This document shows, in pieces, positions 24,615 through 32,895 of a stretch of 64,000 nucleotides of DNA. Numbering within the stretch: position 1 is the first letter of the stretch; each line of letters begins with the position of its first letter. The position numbers and the translations under genes are program-made. The stretch covers positions 1-64,000 of the forward strand of contig CBCXVT010000010.1 of assembly GCA_965178635.1 (NCBI GenBank), read 5' to 3'. A model generated the notes under the pieces. It saw only the letters and a program-made list of their open reading frames with translations, was not told the origin of the DNA and did not search any database. Source of the DNA: GCA-2733415 sp965178635 (lineage in GTDB: Bacteria; Bacteroidota; Bacteroidia; Flavobacteriales; Flavobacteriaceae).

Positions 24615-26183
24615 ATGATTAAAAAGACTCTAATAGTAGTACTCGGCTTATTCGCTTTAACGGGCATTGTAAACGCCCAGGAAATAACGTTTACAGAGGC
24701 TGAAAATAAGTGGATAAAAGAGCACCCCATAATTTACCATGGCTATGATGCTACTTGGCATCCTTTTGAGTTTTATGATGAAAAAGACACAATCTATTCA
24801 GGTATCATTTCAGAGTATATAAAAATAGTAGAAGATAAAACTGGTATTGATTTTAGACCTATACCCAATATCACTTGGGAAGAAACGATACAAACATTAG
24901 AAACTGGAGAAGTAGATTTGGCTACTGGAATAACAGCCAATGAGCGAAGAAAGCAATTTTTAAATTTCACAAAACCTTACATGTCTTTCCCGTTGGTGAT
25001 AGTTACTAGAAAAGACTATCAGTTTATTGGGGGGTTAAATGATTTAATAGGTAAAGAAATTGCACTTCCCGTAGGTTTTTATACTTCTGAAATGATATCT
25101 AGAGATTTTCCTAAAATTAAAATACATCATAAAAAAGAGGTTAAAGAAGCGCTAGAGAGTGTCAGTTTTGGTGAAACGGATGCTTTTGTAGGTAACCTTG
25201 CTGTGGTAAGCTACTATATAAATAAAGAGGGATTTACTAATATAAAAATAGCAGCACCAACCCGATATAAAAATTCTGATTTATCTTTTGGTGTAAGAAA
25301 AGATTGGCCAGAATTGGTTAGTATTATTGATAAAGTAATTGATGCAATCCCGCCAGAACAGCATAATGAAATAAAAACTAAATGGATACAAGTAAGATAT
25401 GAGTACGGTGTAAACATTAAAAAAATTGTTTATATAGTAGGAATTTTGTTGTTAGTTGTCCTGTTAATAATTACGACTATTCTGCTATGGAATAGAAGTC
25501 TTCAAAGAGAAATTTTAAAACGAAATATTATTGAAGAAAAACTAGAATTATCTCTTTTGGAATTGGAAAAAAAGAATGATGAAAAAAGAGCAATGCTTAG
25601 AGAAATTCACCATCGGGTGAAAAATAACTTACAGGTTGTAAACAGTTTATTAAAGCTTCAATCAAGGAAATTAAAAAGTGAGGAAGCTGTAACGATGTTT
25701 AAAGAAACGCAAAACAGAGTGGTCTCTATGGCTTTGTTACATGAAAAAATGTATCGATCGGATGATATTCATCAAATTAACGTACAAGACTATATATCGC
25801 TATTAGTGCAAGATTTGGTGAAAAGTTATGCTGTGGGTAAAAAAATACATCTAAATATACAAATTGAACCTGTCAATTTAATGATGAGAACATTAGTTCC
25901 ATTAGGTTTAATTATTAATGAAATGATTACAAATTCCTTGAAACACGGGTTTAAAAATAAAAGTGAGGGAGAAATTTCAGTACGTATAAGACATCTACAA
26001 GGAAAACGTTTTGAAATGATTATTGGTGATAATGGTGATGGCGTTGTCAAAGAACACAAATCAACCGGTATTGGAGTTAATTTAATTCAAATATTTACCA
26101 AACAACTCAACGGAACATTAGAGCAGTTAGATGTGCAGGGTGCTGTTTTTAAATTAACTTTTGATAAAATAGATATTATCTAA
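24615..26183 (+). CDS. Sensor histidine kinase with periplasmic solute-binding domain (HisKA_2 type)
   Basis: A 522-residue membrane sensor: signal peptide ending VNAQ, a type 3 solute-binding domain (residues ~25-260; IIYHGYDATWHPFEFYDE, GLATGITANERR-like EVDLATGITANERR), one membrane helix (~267-292), a short coiled coil, and a HisKA_2 dimerisation domain with the phosphoacceptor in REIHHRVKNNLQVVNSLL. The ATPase boxes follow: N-box NEMITNSLKHGF and GDNGDG, GIGVNLI. It probably binds an amino acid or similar small ligand in the periplasm. No response regulator is adjacent, so the partner is elsewhere. Confidence 0.93.
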   Translation: MIKKTLIVVLGLFALTGIVNAQEITFTEAENKWIKEHPIIYHGYDATWHPFEFYDEKDTIYSGIISEYIKIVEDKTGIDFRPIPNITWEETIQTLETGEVDLATGITANERRKQFLNFTKPYMSFPLVIVTRKDYQFIGGLNDLIGKEIALPVGFYTSEMISRDFPKIKIHHKKEVKEALESVSFGETDAFVGNLAVVSYYINKEGFTNIKIAAPTRYKNSDLSFGVRKDWPELVSIIDKVIDAIPPEQHNEIKTKWIQVRYEYGVNIKKIVYIVGILLLVVLLIITTILLWNRSLQREILKRNIIEEKLELSLLELEKKNDEKRAMLREIHHRVKNNLQVVNSLLKLQSRKLKSEEAVTMFKETQNRVVSMALLHEKMYRSDDIHQINVQDYISLLVQDLVKSYAVGKKIHLNIQIEPVNLMMRTLVPLGLIINEMITNSLKHGFKNKSEGEISVRIRHLQGKRFEMIIGDNGDGVVKEHKSTGIGVNLIQIFTKQLNGTLEQLDVQGAVFKLTFDKIDII

Positions 26184-26184
26184 G

Positions 26185-26820
26185 TTAAGCAAACGTATTA
26201 ATAATATCTCTTTTCATTTCATGTCCTCCGTTAAAGGTTATGTAAGTCACTTTATCTCCAAAAATTTGTTGAGCATATGTTTTTTCATTTTCTAAAATTT
26301 CAGGAGTAACATATGCATCAGTATCACCAACTATTAGTTTGATGTCTTTTATAGTAGTAAAATCAGTTTTTGAAAATTCTCGGGGTAACTTTCCTGCATA
26401 TAACAATACTGTATTACATTTTATATGGCGTTGAGCAATCCAACGGGTGACTATAGAAACGCCTTGAGAAAACCCTAAAACAATTACATTGGCATTTATC
26501 ATACTAATCCGTTCTTGCTCATACACACTGTCTAAATAGTTCAAAACATTTTTGATTTCGTTTTGAGTATTTTCTTTTGTTAACCAAGAAGCGCCTACAT
26601 GTTTAAATTGATTTTTCAAGTAATGTTTGCTCTGTGCTTGTGGTGCGATAATGTAATTTTCTTCAGGATTTAATTCATTAAAATATTTAATGAAATATCT
26701 GCTTAAAAAACCAAGTCCATGGCAAACAATCCATACGTTTTTTGTGTTGTGAGATAACGTATTTAAAGTAGAGTAGGAGTTGTTTATGGTGTAAGACACT
26801 TCTTTTTCGGTAGAGTTCAT
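26185..26820 (-). CDS. Carboxylesterase/phospholipase-like alpha/beta hydrolase
   Basis: A cytosolic serine hydrolase of 211 residues from the preferred start at 26820 (MNSTEKEVSYTIN). The start at 26871 would overlap the divergent hotdog gene and add a lysine-rich tail, so it is rejected. The nucleophile elbow GFSQG near residue 113 is in VIVLGFSQGVSIVTRW; the acid is likely Asp in LIVGDTDAYVTPE and the base His in FNGGHEMKRD. This matches the YtpA/EstB-like carboxylesterase group. The natural substrate is unknown. Confidence 0.88.
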   Translation of the reverse strand: MNSTEKEVSYTINNSYSTLNTLSHNTKNVWIVCHGLGFLSRYFIKYFNELNPEENYIIAPQAQSKHYLKNQFKHVGASWLTKENTQNEIKNVLNYLDSVYEQERISMINANVIVLGFSQGVSIVTRWIAQRHIKCNTVLLYAGKLPREFSKTDFTTIKDIKLIVGDTDAYVTPEILENEKTYAQQIFGDKVTYITFNGGHEMKRDIINTFA

Positions 26821-26865
26821 TTTAGTGAATTTGAATTTGTATTTTAGCGGTATAAAAATAGAACA

Positions 26866-27285
26866 ATGCAATTGGATAGAGCAGCTATTTTAGAATATTG
26901 TAATAAATATTCTAAAAACACATTAATGGAAACTTTGGATATTGAATATATAGATGCTGGAGAAGATTTTCTAACAGCTAAAATGCCTGTAACTCCAAAG
27001 GTACATCAACCTATGGGTATATTGCATGGAGGCGCTTCTGTTGCACTCGCCGAAAGTGTTGGTAGTGCTGCATCTCAGTTGTTTATTGATCATGATAAGT
27101 ATATAGTAAAAGGACTGGAAATTTCTGCTAATCATTTAAAAAGTAAAGTTGAAGGCGAGATTTTTGCAACTGCAAGAATTATGCATAAAGGACGTACCAC
27201 ACATTTATGGGAAATTAAAATAGTTGATGAAAATGATGTATTAATTTCATTATGTAAGCTGACTAACATTGTATTAGAAAAGTAA
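26866..27285 (+). CDS. Hotdog-fold thioesterase, probable 1,4-dihydroxy-2-naphthoyl-CoA hydrolase
   Basis: A 139-residue PaaI-type thioesterase. The catalytic helix segment HQPMGILHGGASVALAES near residue 47 is the family signature (HGG and the Glu in LAES). The gene lies 5 bases before isochorismate synthase. That neighbourhood makes the menaquinone-pathway DHNA-CoA hydrolase (MenI-type) the best reading, but activity on phenylacetyl-CoA or other acyl-CoAs cannot be excluded. The gene symbol is left empty for that reason. The start ATG at 26866 is supported by its position just after the divergent intergenic segment. Confidence 0.88.
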   Translation: MQLDRAAILEYCNKYSKNTLMETLDIEYIDAGEDFLTAKMPVTPKVHQPMGILHGGASVALAESVGSAASQLFIDHDKYIVKGLEISANHLKSKVEGEIFATARIMHKGRTTHLWEIKIVDENDVLISLCKLTNIVLEK

Positions 27286-27290
27286 TTTTC

Positions 27291-28382
27291 ATGACAGATT
27301 TTTTTACTAAAATTACAGATCAATTTGCAAACAAATTGCCGTTTGTTGCTTATAGGAAACCTAATGAATCGTCTGTTAATGCACTGTTTCAAACTGATTC
27401 TACAATTAATTATGTAAATGATTATTCTGAAAGTGGTTTTGTGTTCGCACCTTTTGATAGTAAAGAGAAATCAATATTAATTCCGTTTGATAATTGCCTG
27501 TCAACCATCTATGTTAAAGATGAAAGTATTACAAATACTGAAGATGTTGAATTAAATTTCTCCGACAAACAATCGTATGAAGGATTGGTGAATAATGCCA
27601 TTTCTACAATTCAACAAACTGATTTAAAAAAAGTTGTACTGTCTCGAGTAGAAGAGAATGTTGTAAATAAAACATGTCCAATTATACTTTTCAAACGGGC
27701 AATGTCACATTATCAAAATGCATTTGTGTATGTGTGGTATCATCCAGAAATTGGATGTTGGTTAGGTGCTACGCCAGAAGTATTGTTAACTACTAGAAAC
27801 AATCAGTTTAAAACTATGGCTTTGGCTGGAACGCAACTGTTTTCTAATAATGTTGTATGGAAAAACAAGGAAATAGAAGAGCAGCAAATTGTTACAGATT
27901 ATATTGTTGAGAGTTTAAAGAATAGGCATATAACCCCTAATTTGAGTGATTCCTACACGCTTAAAGCCGGTCATCTTGCACACATAAGAACAGATATTAC
28001 GGGGAGTTTTGGGAGAGCTAATTTAGGAGATATAATTTCTGTATTACACCCAACACCAGCGGTTTGTGGTTTTCCTAAACAGGAGTCTAAAGCTTTTGTC
28101 TTACAAAATGAACTGTACGACAGGACCTTTTATACAGGTTTTTTAGGAGAGTTGAATAAAACATCTCAACGACATAAAAATAGAAGAAATACTGAAAACT
28201 TTGCATATAGAATCACTACAAAATCTTCTGATTTGTATGTGAATTTACGCTGTATGGAGTTGAGAAATGATACTGTAAAAATATATGTAGGCGGAGGCAT
28301 TACAGCAAGCTCTAACCCTGAGAAGGAGTTTATAGAAACCTGTAATAAAACTAAAACGATGAAAAAGCTTATTATTTCTTAG
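27291..28382 (+). CDS. menF: Isochorismate synthase
   Basis: Converts chorismate to isochorismate, the first committed step of menaquinone synthesis, the respiratory quinone of Flavobacteriaceae. The 363-residue protein has the chorismate-binding core: KKVVLSRVEENVV, WLGATPEVLLT, TMALAGTQ, LHPTPAVCGFPK and YTGFLGEL, ending with YVGGGITASSNPEKEFIETCNKT. A siderophore-type (EntC) assignment is less likely given the neighbouring thioesterase and lack of siderophore genes. It is followed, after a good promoter, by the helicase. Confidence 0.93.
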   Translation: MTDFFTKITDQFANKLPFVAYRKPNESSVNALFQTDSTINYVNDYSESGFVFAPFDSKEKSILIPFDNCLSTIYVKDESITNTEDVELNFSDKQSYEGLVNNAISTIQQTDLKKVVLSRVEENVVNKTCPIILFKRAMSHYQNAFVYVWYHPEIGCWLGATPEVLLTTRNNQFKTMALAGTQLFSNNVVWKNKEIEEQQIVTDYIVESLKNRHITPNLSDSYTLKAGHLAHIRTDITGSFGRANLGDIISVLHPTPAVCGFPKQESKAFVLQNELYDRTFYTGFLGELNKTSQRHKNRRNTENFAYRITTKSSDLYVNLRCMELRNDTVKIYVGGGITASSNPEKEFIETCNKTKTMKKLIIS

Positions 28383-28387
28383 AAATA

Positions 28388-28420
28388 TTTGTAATTCACT
28401 CTAAAATCGCCGTACTTTTG
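28388..28420 (+). promoter_or_regulatory. Promoter of the helicase gene
   Basis: TTTG at 28388-28391 and TACTTTTG at 28413-28420 are separated by 21 bases. Both boxes match the Bacteroidota -33/-7 consensus exactly. They sit between the menF stop and the helicase ATG at 28445. Confidence 0.8.
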
Positions 28421-28444
28421 CAGCCTACAAATTTTCAATAAAGT

Positions 28445-29995
28445 ATGTCAGGAACAACTTCAGAAAGAGAGGAAAGAAAAGCGGGAAAAGAGCTGTATAG
28501 TTATCAGCAAGGAGCCATCAACAAAATTTTTAAAAGTTTTGAAGAGTCTCCTGAAGACTATCACTTGTTATACCAGTTACCTACGGGAGGTGGTAAAACC
28601 GTAATATTTTCTGAAATTGTTCGTCAATATTTAAAGCATCATCAAAAGAAAGTTTTGGTTATGACGCACCGTATAGAGCTGTGTAGGCAAACTTCAAAAA
28701 TGTTGACAGAATTTGGCGTTGAAAATAAAGTTGTAGATAGTAAAGCAAACCTTGATGACCAGCAAAAATATTCTTGTTTCGTTGCCATGGTTGAAACCTT
28801 AAATAATAGGTTAAATGATGATAAGTTAGATATCTCTGATATTGGTTTAGTGATTATTGATGAGGCACATTACAATTCATTTACAAAATTGTTTAAGTTT
28901 TTTGATAAGTCTTTTGTATTAGGAGTAACAGCAACTCCGTTAAGTTCTAATATCAAGTTACCAATGACAGATAACTATCAGGAGCTGATTGTTGGTGAAA
29001 CTATAGAATCGTTAATTGAAAATGAGTTTTTATCTCGTGCAGAAACCTTCAGTTATAATGTTGGGTTAACCTCTTTAGTTGTTGGTGCAAACGGTGATTA
29101 TACGGTAAAATCTTCAGAAGATTTATATACAAACCAAGACATGTTGAGTAAGTTATTATACTCATATGAAACACATTCTAAGGGTAAAAAAACTCTAATA
29201 TTTAATAACGGAATTAATACGTCTTTACATGTATATGATACGTTTAGAGCTGCTGGCTATCCGGTAATGCACTTAGATAATACAAACTCTAAGAAAGAAC
29301 GTGCTCAGATATTAAAATGGTTTAAAGAAACACCAAATGCAATTCTAACCTCAGTTAGTATTTTAACAACTGGTTTTGATGAGCCAACTGTAGACACAAT
29401 TATTTTAAATAGAGCTACAAAGTCGTTAACGCTTTACTATCAAATGATTGGTAGAGGATCTCGTATCATAAAAGGAAAGTCTAAATTTTCAATTATCGAT
29501 TTAGGTAATAATTTACATCGATTTGGACCATGGGGAGCAGATTTAGATTGGCAAAAGATTTTCAAATCTCCTAATTACTTTCTAGACAATTTATTAAATG
29601 ATGAAGAGTTAGAAAGTAACTTCAAGTATGAAATGCCTGAAGATATTCGTAAGGAGTTTGCGAATTCTGAAAAAGTCGCTTTTGATATTAAAAAGACATA
29701 TACCATTTCAGTTAAAAAAGGAGAGTCTTCAAAAGTAGTTTTAGAACGTTCAATTGCGCAACATGCTAAAATTTGTGTTGAAAACAGTGAGGATGTTTAT
29801 GACGCCTTAGCATTAATGAAGTTGCTTACGGAAGATATTGACCATAGAATTCAGCGCTATACAAAGTGTATTAGTAGAAGTACGTACAATTTTGTAGACT
29901 GGTTAAAAGACGATTATCGTAAAAAATTACGTGCCTATTTACGTGATAATTTTGATACGATGTTTGAAGAAATTCACGGACGATTACCTGAATAG
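28445..29995 (+). CDS. DEAD/DEAH-box (superfamily 2) helicase
   Basis: A 516-residue ATP-dependent nucleic-acid translocase of the SSL2-like type. Motif I is LPTGGGKTVIF near residue 47, motif Ia MTHRIEL, motif II IIDEAHYN near 138, motif III VTATPLSS, and the second RecA domain has ILTTGFDEPTVD with QMIGRGSR (motif VI) near 340. A C-terminal helical region of ~130 residues is specific to this subfamily. The function is probably in DNA or RNA repair; the substrate is unknown. It is monocistronic between a clear promoter and the bidirectional terminator at 30014. Confidence 0.93.
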   Translation: MSGTTSEREERKAGKELYSYQQGAINKIFKSFEESPEDYHLLYQLPTGGGKTVIFSEIVRQYLKHHQKKVLVMTHRIELCRQTSKMLTEFGVENKVVDSKANLDDQQKYSCFVAMVETLNNRLNDDKLDISDIGLVIIDEAHYNSFTKLFKFFDKSFVLGVTATPLSSNIKLPMTDNYQELIVGETIESLIENEFLSRAETFSYNVGLTSLVVGANGDYTVKSSEDLYTNQDMLSKLLYSYETHSKGKKTLIFNNGINTSLHVYDTFRAAGYPVMHLDNTNSKKERAQILKWFKETPNAILTSVSILTTGFDEPTVDTIILNRATKSLTLYYQMIGRGSRIIKGKSKFSIIDLGNNLHRFGPWGADLDWQKIFKSPNYFLDNLLNDEELESNFKYEMPEDIRKEFANSEKVAFDIKKTYTISVKKGESSKVVLERSIAQHAKICVENSEDVYDALALMKLLTEDIDHRIQRYTKCISRSTYNFVDWLKDDYRKKLRAYLRDNFDTMFEEIHGRLPE

Positions 29996-30013
29996 GTTTT
30001 TCAAAACACATAT

Positions 30014-30045
30014 AAAAAAGCATCAATTTTAATTGATGCTTTTTT
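30014..30045. terminator. Bidirectional terminator between helicase and the EF-G-like GTPase gene
   Basis: The stem AAAAAAGCATCAATT (30014-30028) is exactly complementary to AATTGATGCTTTTTT (30031-30045). A on one side and T on the other allow use from both strands; both flanking genes end here. Confidence 0.85.
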
Positions 30046-30047
30046 AT

Positions 30048-32030
30048 TTAAATAACACGTTCATCTGCTTTATAAGCGCCACGTCTGTGTAATATCCATT
30101 GTGCTTCATCTAAAGGATTTACACCTTTGTAATCACGAATTTCACCTTGTCCTTCTGGACATTTGTCGTAACCATGAAACTGTAATAGTAGTCGGTTTTT
30201 ACCACTAGTGATGGTGTTTAATTTTATACCTAAATCTAATGATGTTGCTACTGGAATTTTTCCTTTTAATTGAAATTGATCGTCAGTAAATACTGGAGAT
30301 TCATATCTAGCTCGTCTTGTGCTTAGTTCTGATGTGATTTTTCCTAAAACAGTTTCGTCTGCTTTGATGTCAAAATTTAATATTGGCTCAAGTAAATGTG
30401 TACCTCCAGTTTTTAAACCTTGCATAATTCCCATCGGTGTTGCTAAGTTAAAATCGCCTGGTCTTGAATGCACATTATGATCTTCTCCTTTTATTAGAGT
30501 GATGTTGACATCTGTCACTTCCCAGCCCAGAATTCCTTGTACTAAGGCCTTAGGTATAGTGCGTTCAATTTCATTCTGATATTTGATATGCACATCATTT
30601 TGTGAGACTATTGATTTGTAAGTTATACCAGAATTTAAAGGAGCTGGTTCAATTAAAAAGGTCATTATAGCCCAACATGGTTTGGGCATCCAGTACCTGA
30701 TATACCCTTCTGCAGCATTACTTATGGTTTCTTTATAAACCACTTCTGGCGATGTAAATTCTACGTCTATTTGAAAACGTTCTTTTAAAATATGTGATAA
30801 AATTTCAATTTGCATTTGTCCCATCAACAATAACTGCAACTCTTTTTCTGCTTTATGCCATTTGAAATTTAATGATGGATCTTCTCTATCAATTTGTAAC
30901 AATGCCTCTGTTAATTTGTTGTAATCACTATCTTTTTTTGGAGCGACTTTAACGGTTAAAACAGGAATGTGAAGTTGTGGTAATTTAGGAATACCTTCTG
31001 GAGTTCCGAGTATATCTCCTGCCTTAGTACCTAAAACACCTGTAATAACCCCAATGTCACCAGAGTATAAAATAACATTATCAACAAATTTGGTGTTTTC
31101 TAAAACCTTAGCTTGATTTATTTTTGTGTCTAACTGTTGAGTAAAATTATAGATTACAGATTTAGATGATAAACTTCCTGAAAACACTTTTACATAGGCC
31201 ATTGTGCCAAAAGTTTTATGGTGTTCTAACTTGAAGACATAGGCAGATAATTCTTTTGAGGTATTAGTTTTAGACGTTGGACAATACTCTATGATTCCGT
31301 TTAAAAGGTCAGTTATACCAAGATTACTTTTAGCAATACCACAAAATACAGGCACAATTTTGTTGTTTATAGTATGTTCTCTAATGTTTTGTAAGTAGTC
31401 GTTATCTGTAATTTCTTCAGAATTGAGATAGCGTTCTAATAATTGATCGCTATTTTCTAAGATGTTTTCAATTGTTTTTTCTTTAAAAGAAGAGCTAGTT
31501 GACGTGTTAAATGTCTCCTGAATATAGGCATTCTCTAGACCTTCATTAATTGAGCTGTTTAAAACAACAGCAGTAAGTTTGAGGTCAGTTTCTAGTTGTG
31601 TCAGTACAGTTTCAAAATCGGCACCTTGGCGGTCAATTTTATTTATAAATATTACTGTTGGGATTTGAAGTTTCTGTAACGATTCCCATATGTTTATGGT
31701 GTGTGATTGTACACCTTCCACTGCCGAAATAACAAGTATAGCAGCATCTAACACACATAGAGCACGCTCTGTATCACTTGAAAAATCAACGTGTCCAGGA
31801 GTGTCAATTAAATTAATTTTTGTGTTGTTCCAAACAAATGAAGTGGTTGCAGCTTTTACGGAAATACCGCGTTCCTTTTCAATGGCTAAATTATCTGTAC
31901 TTGCAGATCCCTTATCAACACTTCCTAAAGATCTTATTGCACCAGAATTGTATAAAAAATGTTCTGTTAATGTCGTTTTTCCAGCATCAACATGTGCTAA
32001 TACTCCTAAGTTTATTGTTGGTTGACTCAT
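30048..32030 (-). CDS. Translation-factor GTPase of the TetM/EF-G-like ribosomal protection family
   Basis: A 660-residue GTPase; the start at 32030 (MSQPTINLGVLAHVDAGKTT) is chosen because the ATG eight codons upstream lies inside rlmF. G motifs: AHVDAGKTT, DTPGHVDF, NKIDRQG. The overall length and the domain IV-V region (GILGWEVTDVNITLIKGE, GTHLLEPILNF) match tetracycline ribosomal-protection proteins. The tip of domain IV, GEDHNVHSRPGDFNLA, looks closer to EF-G (recalled GSYHxVDSSExAF) than to the YSPV loop of TetM. Resistance therefore should not be assumed. It is downstream of rlmF by 7 bases. Confidence 0.88.
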   Translation of the reverse strand: MSQPTINLGVLAHVDAGKTTLTEHFLYNSGAIRSLGSVDKGSASTDNLAIEKERGISVKAATTSFVWNNTKINLIDTPGHVDFSSDTERALCVLDAAILVISAVEGVQSHTINIWESLQKLQIPTVIFINKIDRQGADFETVLTQLETDLKLTAVVLNSSINEGLENAYIQETFNTSTSSSFKEKTIENILENSDQLLERYLNSEEITDNDYLQNIREHTINNKIVPVFCGIAKSNLGITDLLNGIIEYCPTSKTNTSKELSAYVFKLEHHKTFGTMAYVKVFSGSLSSKSVIYNFTQQLDTKINQAKVLENTKFVDNVILYSGDIGVITGVLGTKAGDILGTPEGIPKLPQLHIPVLTVKVAPKKDSDYNKLTEALLQIDREDPSLNFKWHKAEKELQLLLMGQMQIEILSHILKERFQIDVEFTSPEVVYKETISNAAEGYIRYWMPKPCWAIMTFLIEPAPLNSGITYKSIVSQNDVHIKYQNEIERTIPKALVQGILGWEVTDVNITLIKGEDHNVHSRPGDFNLATPMGIMQGLKTGGTHLLEPILNFDIKADETVLGKITSELSTRRARYESPVFTDDQFQLKGKIPVATSLDLGIKLNTITSGKNRLLLQFHGYDKCPEGQGEIRDYKGVNPLDEAQWILHRRGAYKADERVI

Positions 32031-32037
32031 TTGTAAA

Positions 32038-32892
32038 TTAAAATTTCCAAGCAATAAATCTGCTCTGTTTTTGCCCCTGAGTCATTTCTATAGTTTTATA
32101 TATGGCTTTAAGTTTATTAAGTTGTTTGTAGAGTTTTGGTAGGTTGTCTTTTTTTGACACCAAACATGTAAACCAGCTAACTTGATGTTTGAACTCAACA
32201 CTTTGTTTGATCATTCGTTTTATGAATAATGCTTCGCCACCGTTGCACCATAATTCGTTTGACTGTCCGCCAAAATTCAATGTTAATTTAGTATCCTGAC
32301 CAATATTTTTCAACTTCCTAAGTGTGCCTTTTTGCGCTTCTTTTTCAGAACTGTGAAAAGGTGGATTACACATTGTAAATTGATAGTGTTCATTTTTTTT
32401 AAAAATACCTTTAAAGATATTTGCGTTATCTTTTTGATGTCTTATTTCAATATGATCTGCTAAACCGGATGTTGCTTCAATATTTTTTTGAGCTGAAATA
32501 ACAGCATTTTTATTGATATCTGCACCAACCATTTTCCAATTATAAATACGATTGGAAAGAATAGGGTAGATGCAATTGGCACCAACTCCAATATCTAAAC
32601 CTTTAATATTTGTTGAAATATTATCCTCTAATAATAAATCTGATATATAGTGTATATAATCAGCTCTTCCTGGTATAGGCGGACATAAATAGCCTTCAGG
32701 AATTGACCAATCAGTTAAATTGTAATGGTGTTTTAATATAGCTTTATTGAGTTCCAAAACTGCATTTTGATTTGAGAAATCAATTGTTTGTATGCTATAA
32801 TCGTTAACAAACACGTATTTAGAAAGAAGGTTATGACTTTCTATGAGTTTATCAAATTGATAAGTGTTATTATGTTTGTTTTTTGGATGCAA
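32038..32892 (-). CDS. rlmF: 23S rRNA (adenine(1618)-N6)-methyltransferase
   Basis: SAM-dependent enzyme that methylates A1618 of 23S rRNA. The 284-residue sequence starts MHPKNKHNNTYQFDKLIE, has PPIPGRADYIHYISDLL near residue 87, the SAM motif IGVGANCIYPIL, and the N6-adenine catalytic motif NPPF (MCNPPFHSSEKEA) near 175. It is 3 bases downstream of hutI and 7 upstream of the EF-G-like gene, so three genes are probably co-transcribed; two of them act on the ribosome. Confidence 0.96.
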   Translation of the reverse strand: MHPKNKHNNTYQFDKLIESHNLLSKYVFVNDYSIQTIDFSNQNAVLELNKAILKHHYNLTDWSIPEGYLCPPIPGRADYIHYISDLLLEDNISTNIKGLDIGVGANCIYPILSNRIYNWKMVGADINKNAVISAQKNIEATSGLADHIEIRHQKDNANIFKGIFKKNEHYQFTMCNPPFHSSEKEAQKGTLRKLKNIGQDTKLTLNFGGQSNELWCNGGEALFIKRMIKQSVEFKHQVSWFTCLVSKKDNLPKLYKQLNKLKAIYKTIEMTQGQKQSRFIAWKF

Positions 32893-32895
32893 AAT

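Noticed and set aside
30048..32030. Acquired tetracycline-resistance gene
   Set aside because: Composition matches its neighbours, it is embedded with rlmF and hutI, no mobile element is near, and the domain IV tip differs from TetM. Family resemblance alone does not support resistance.
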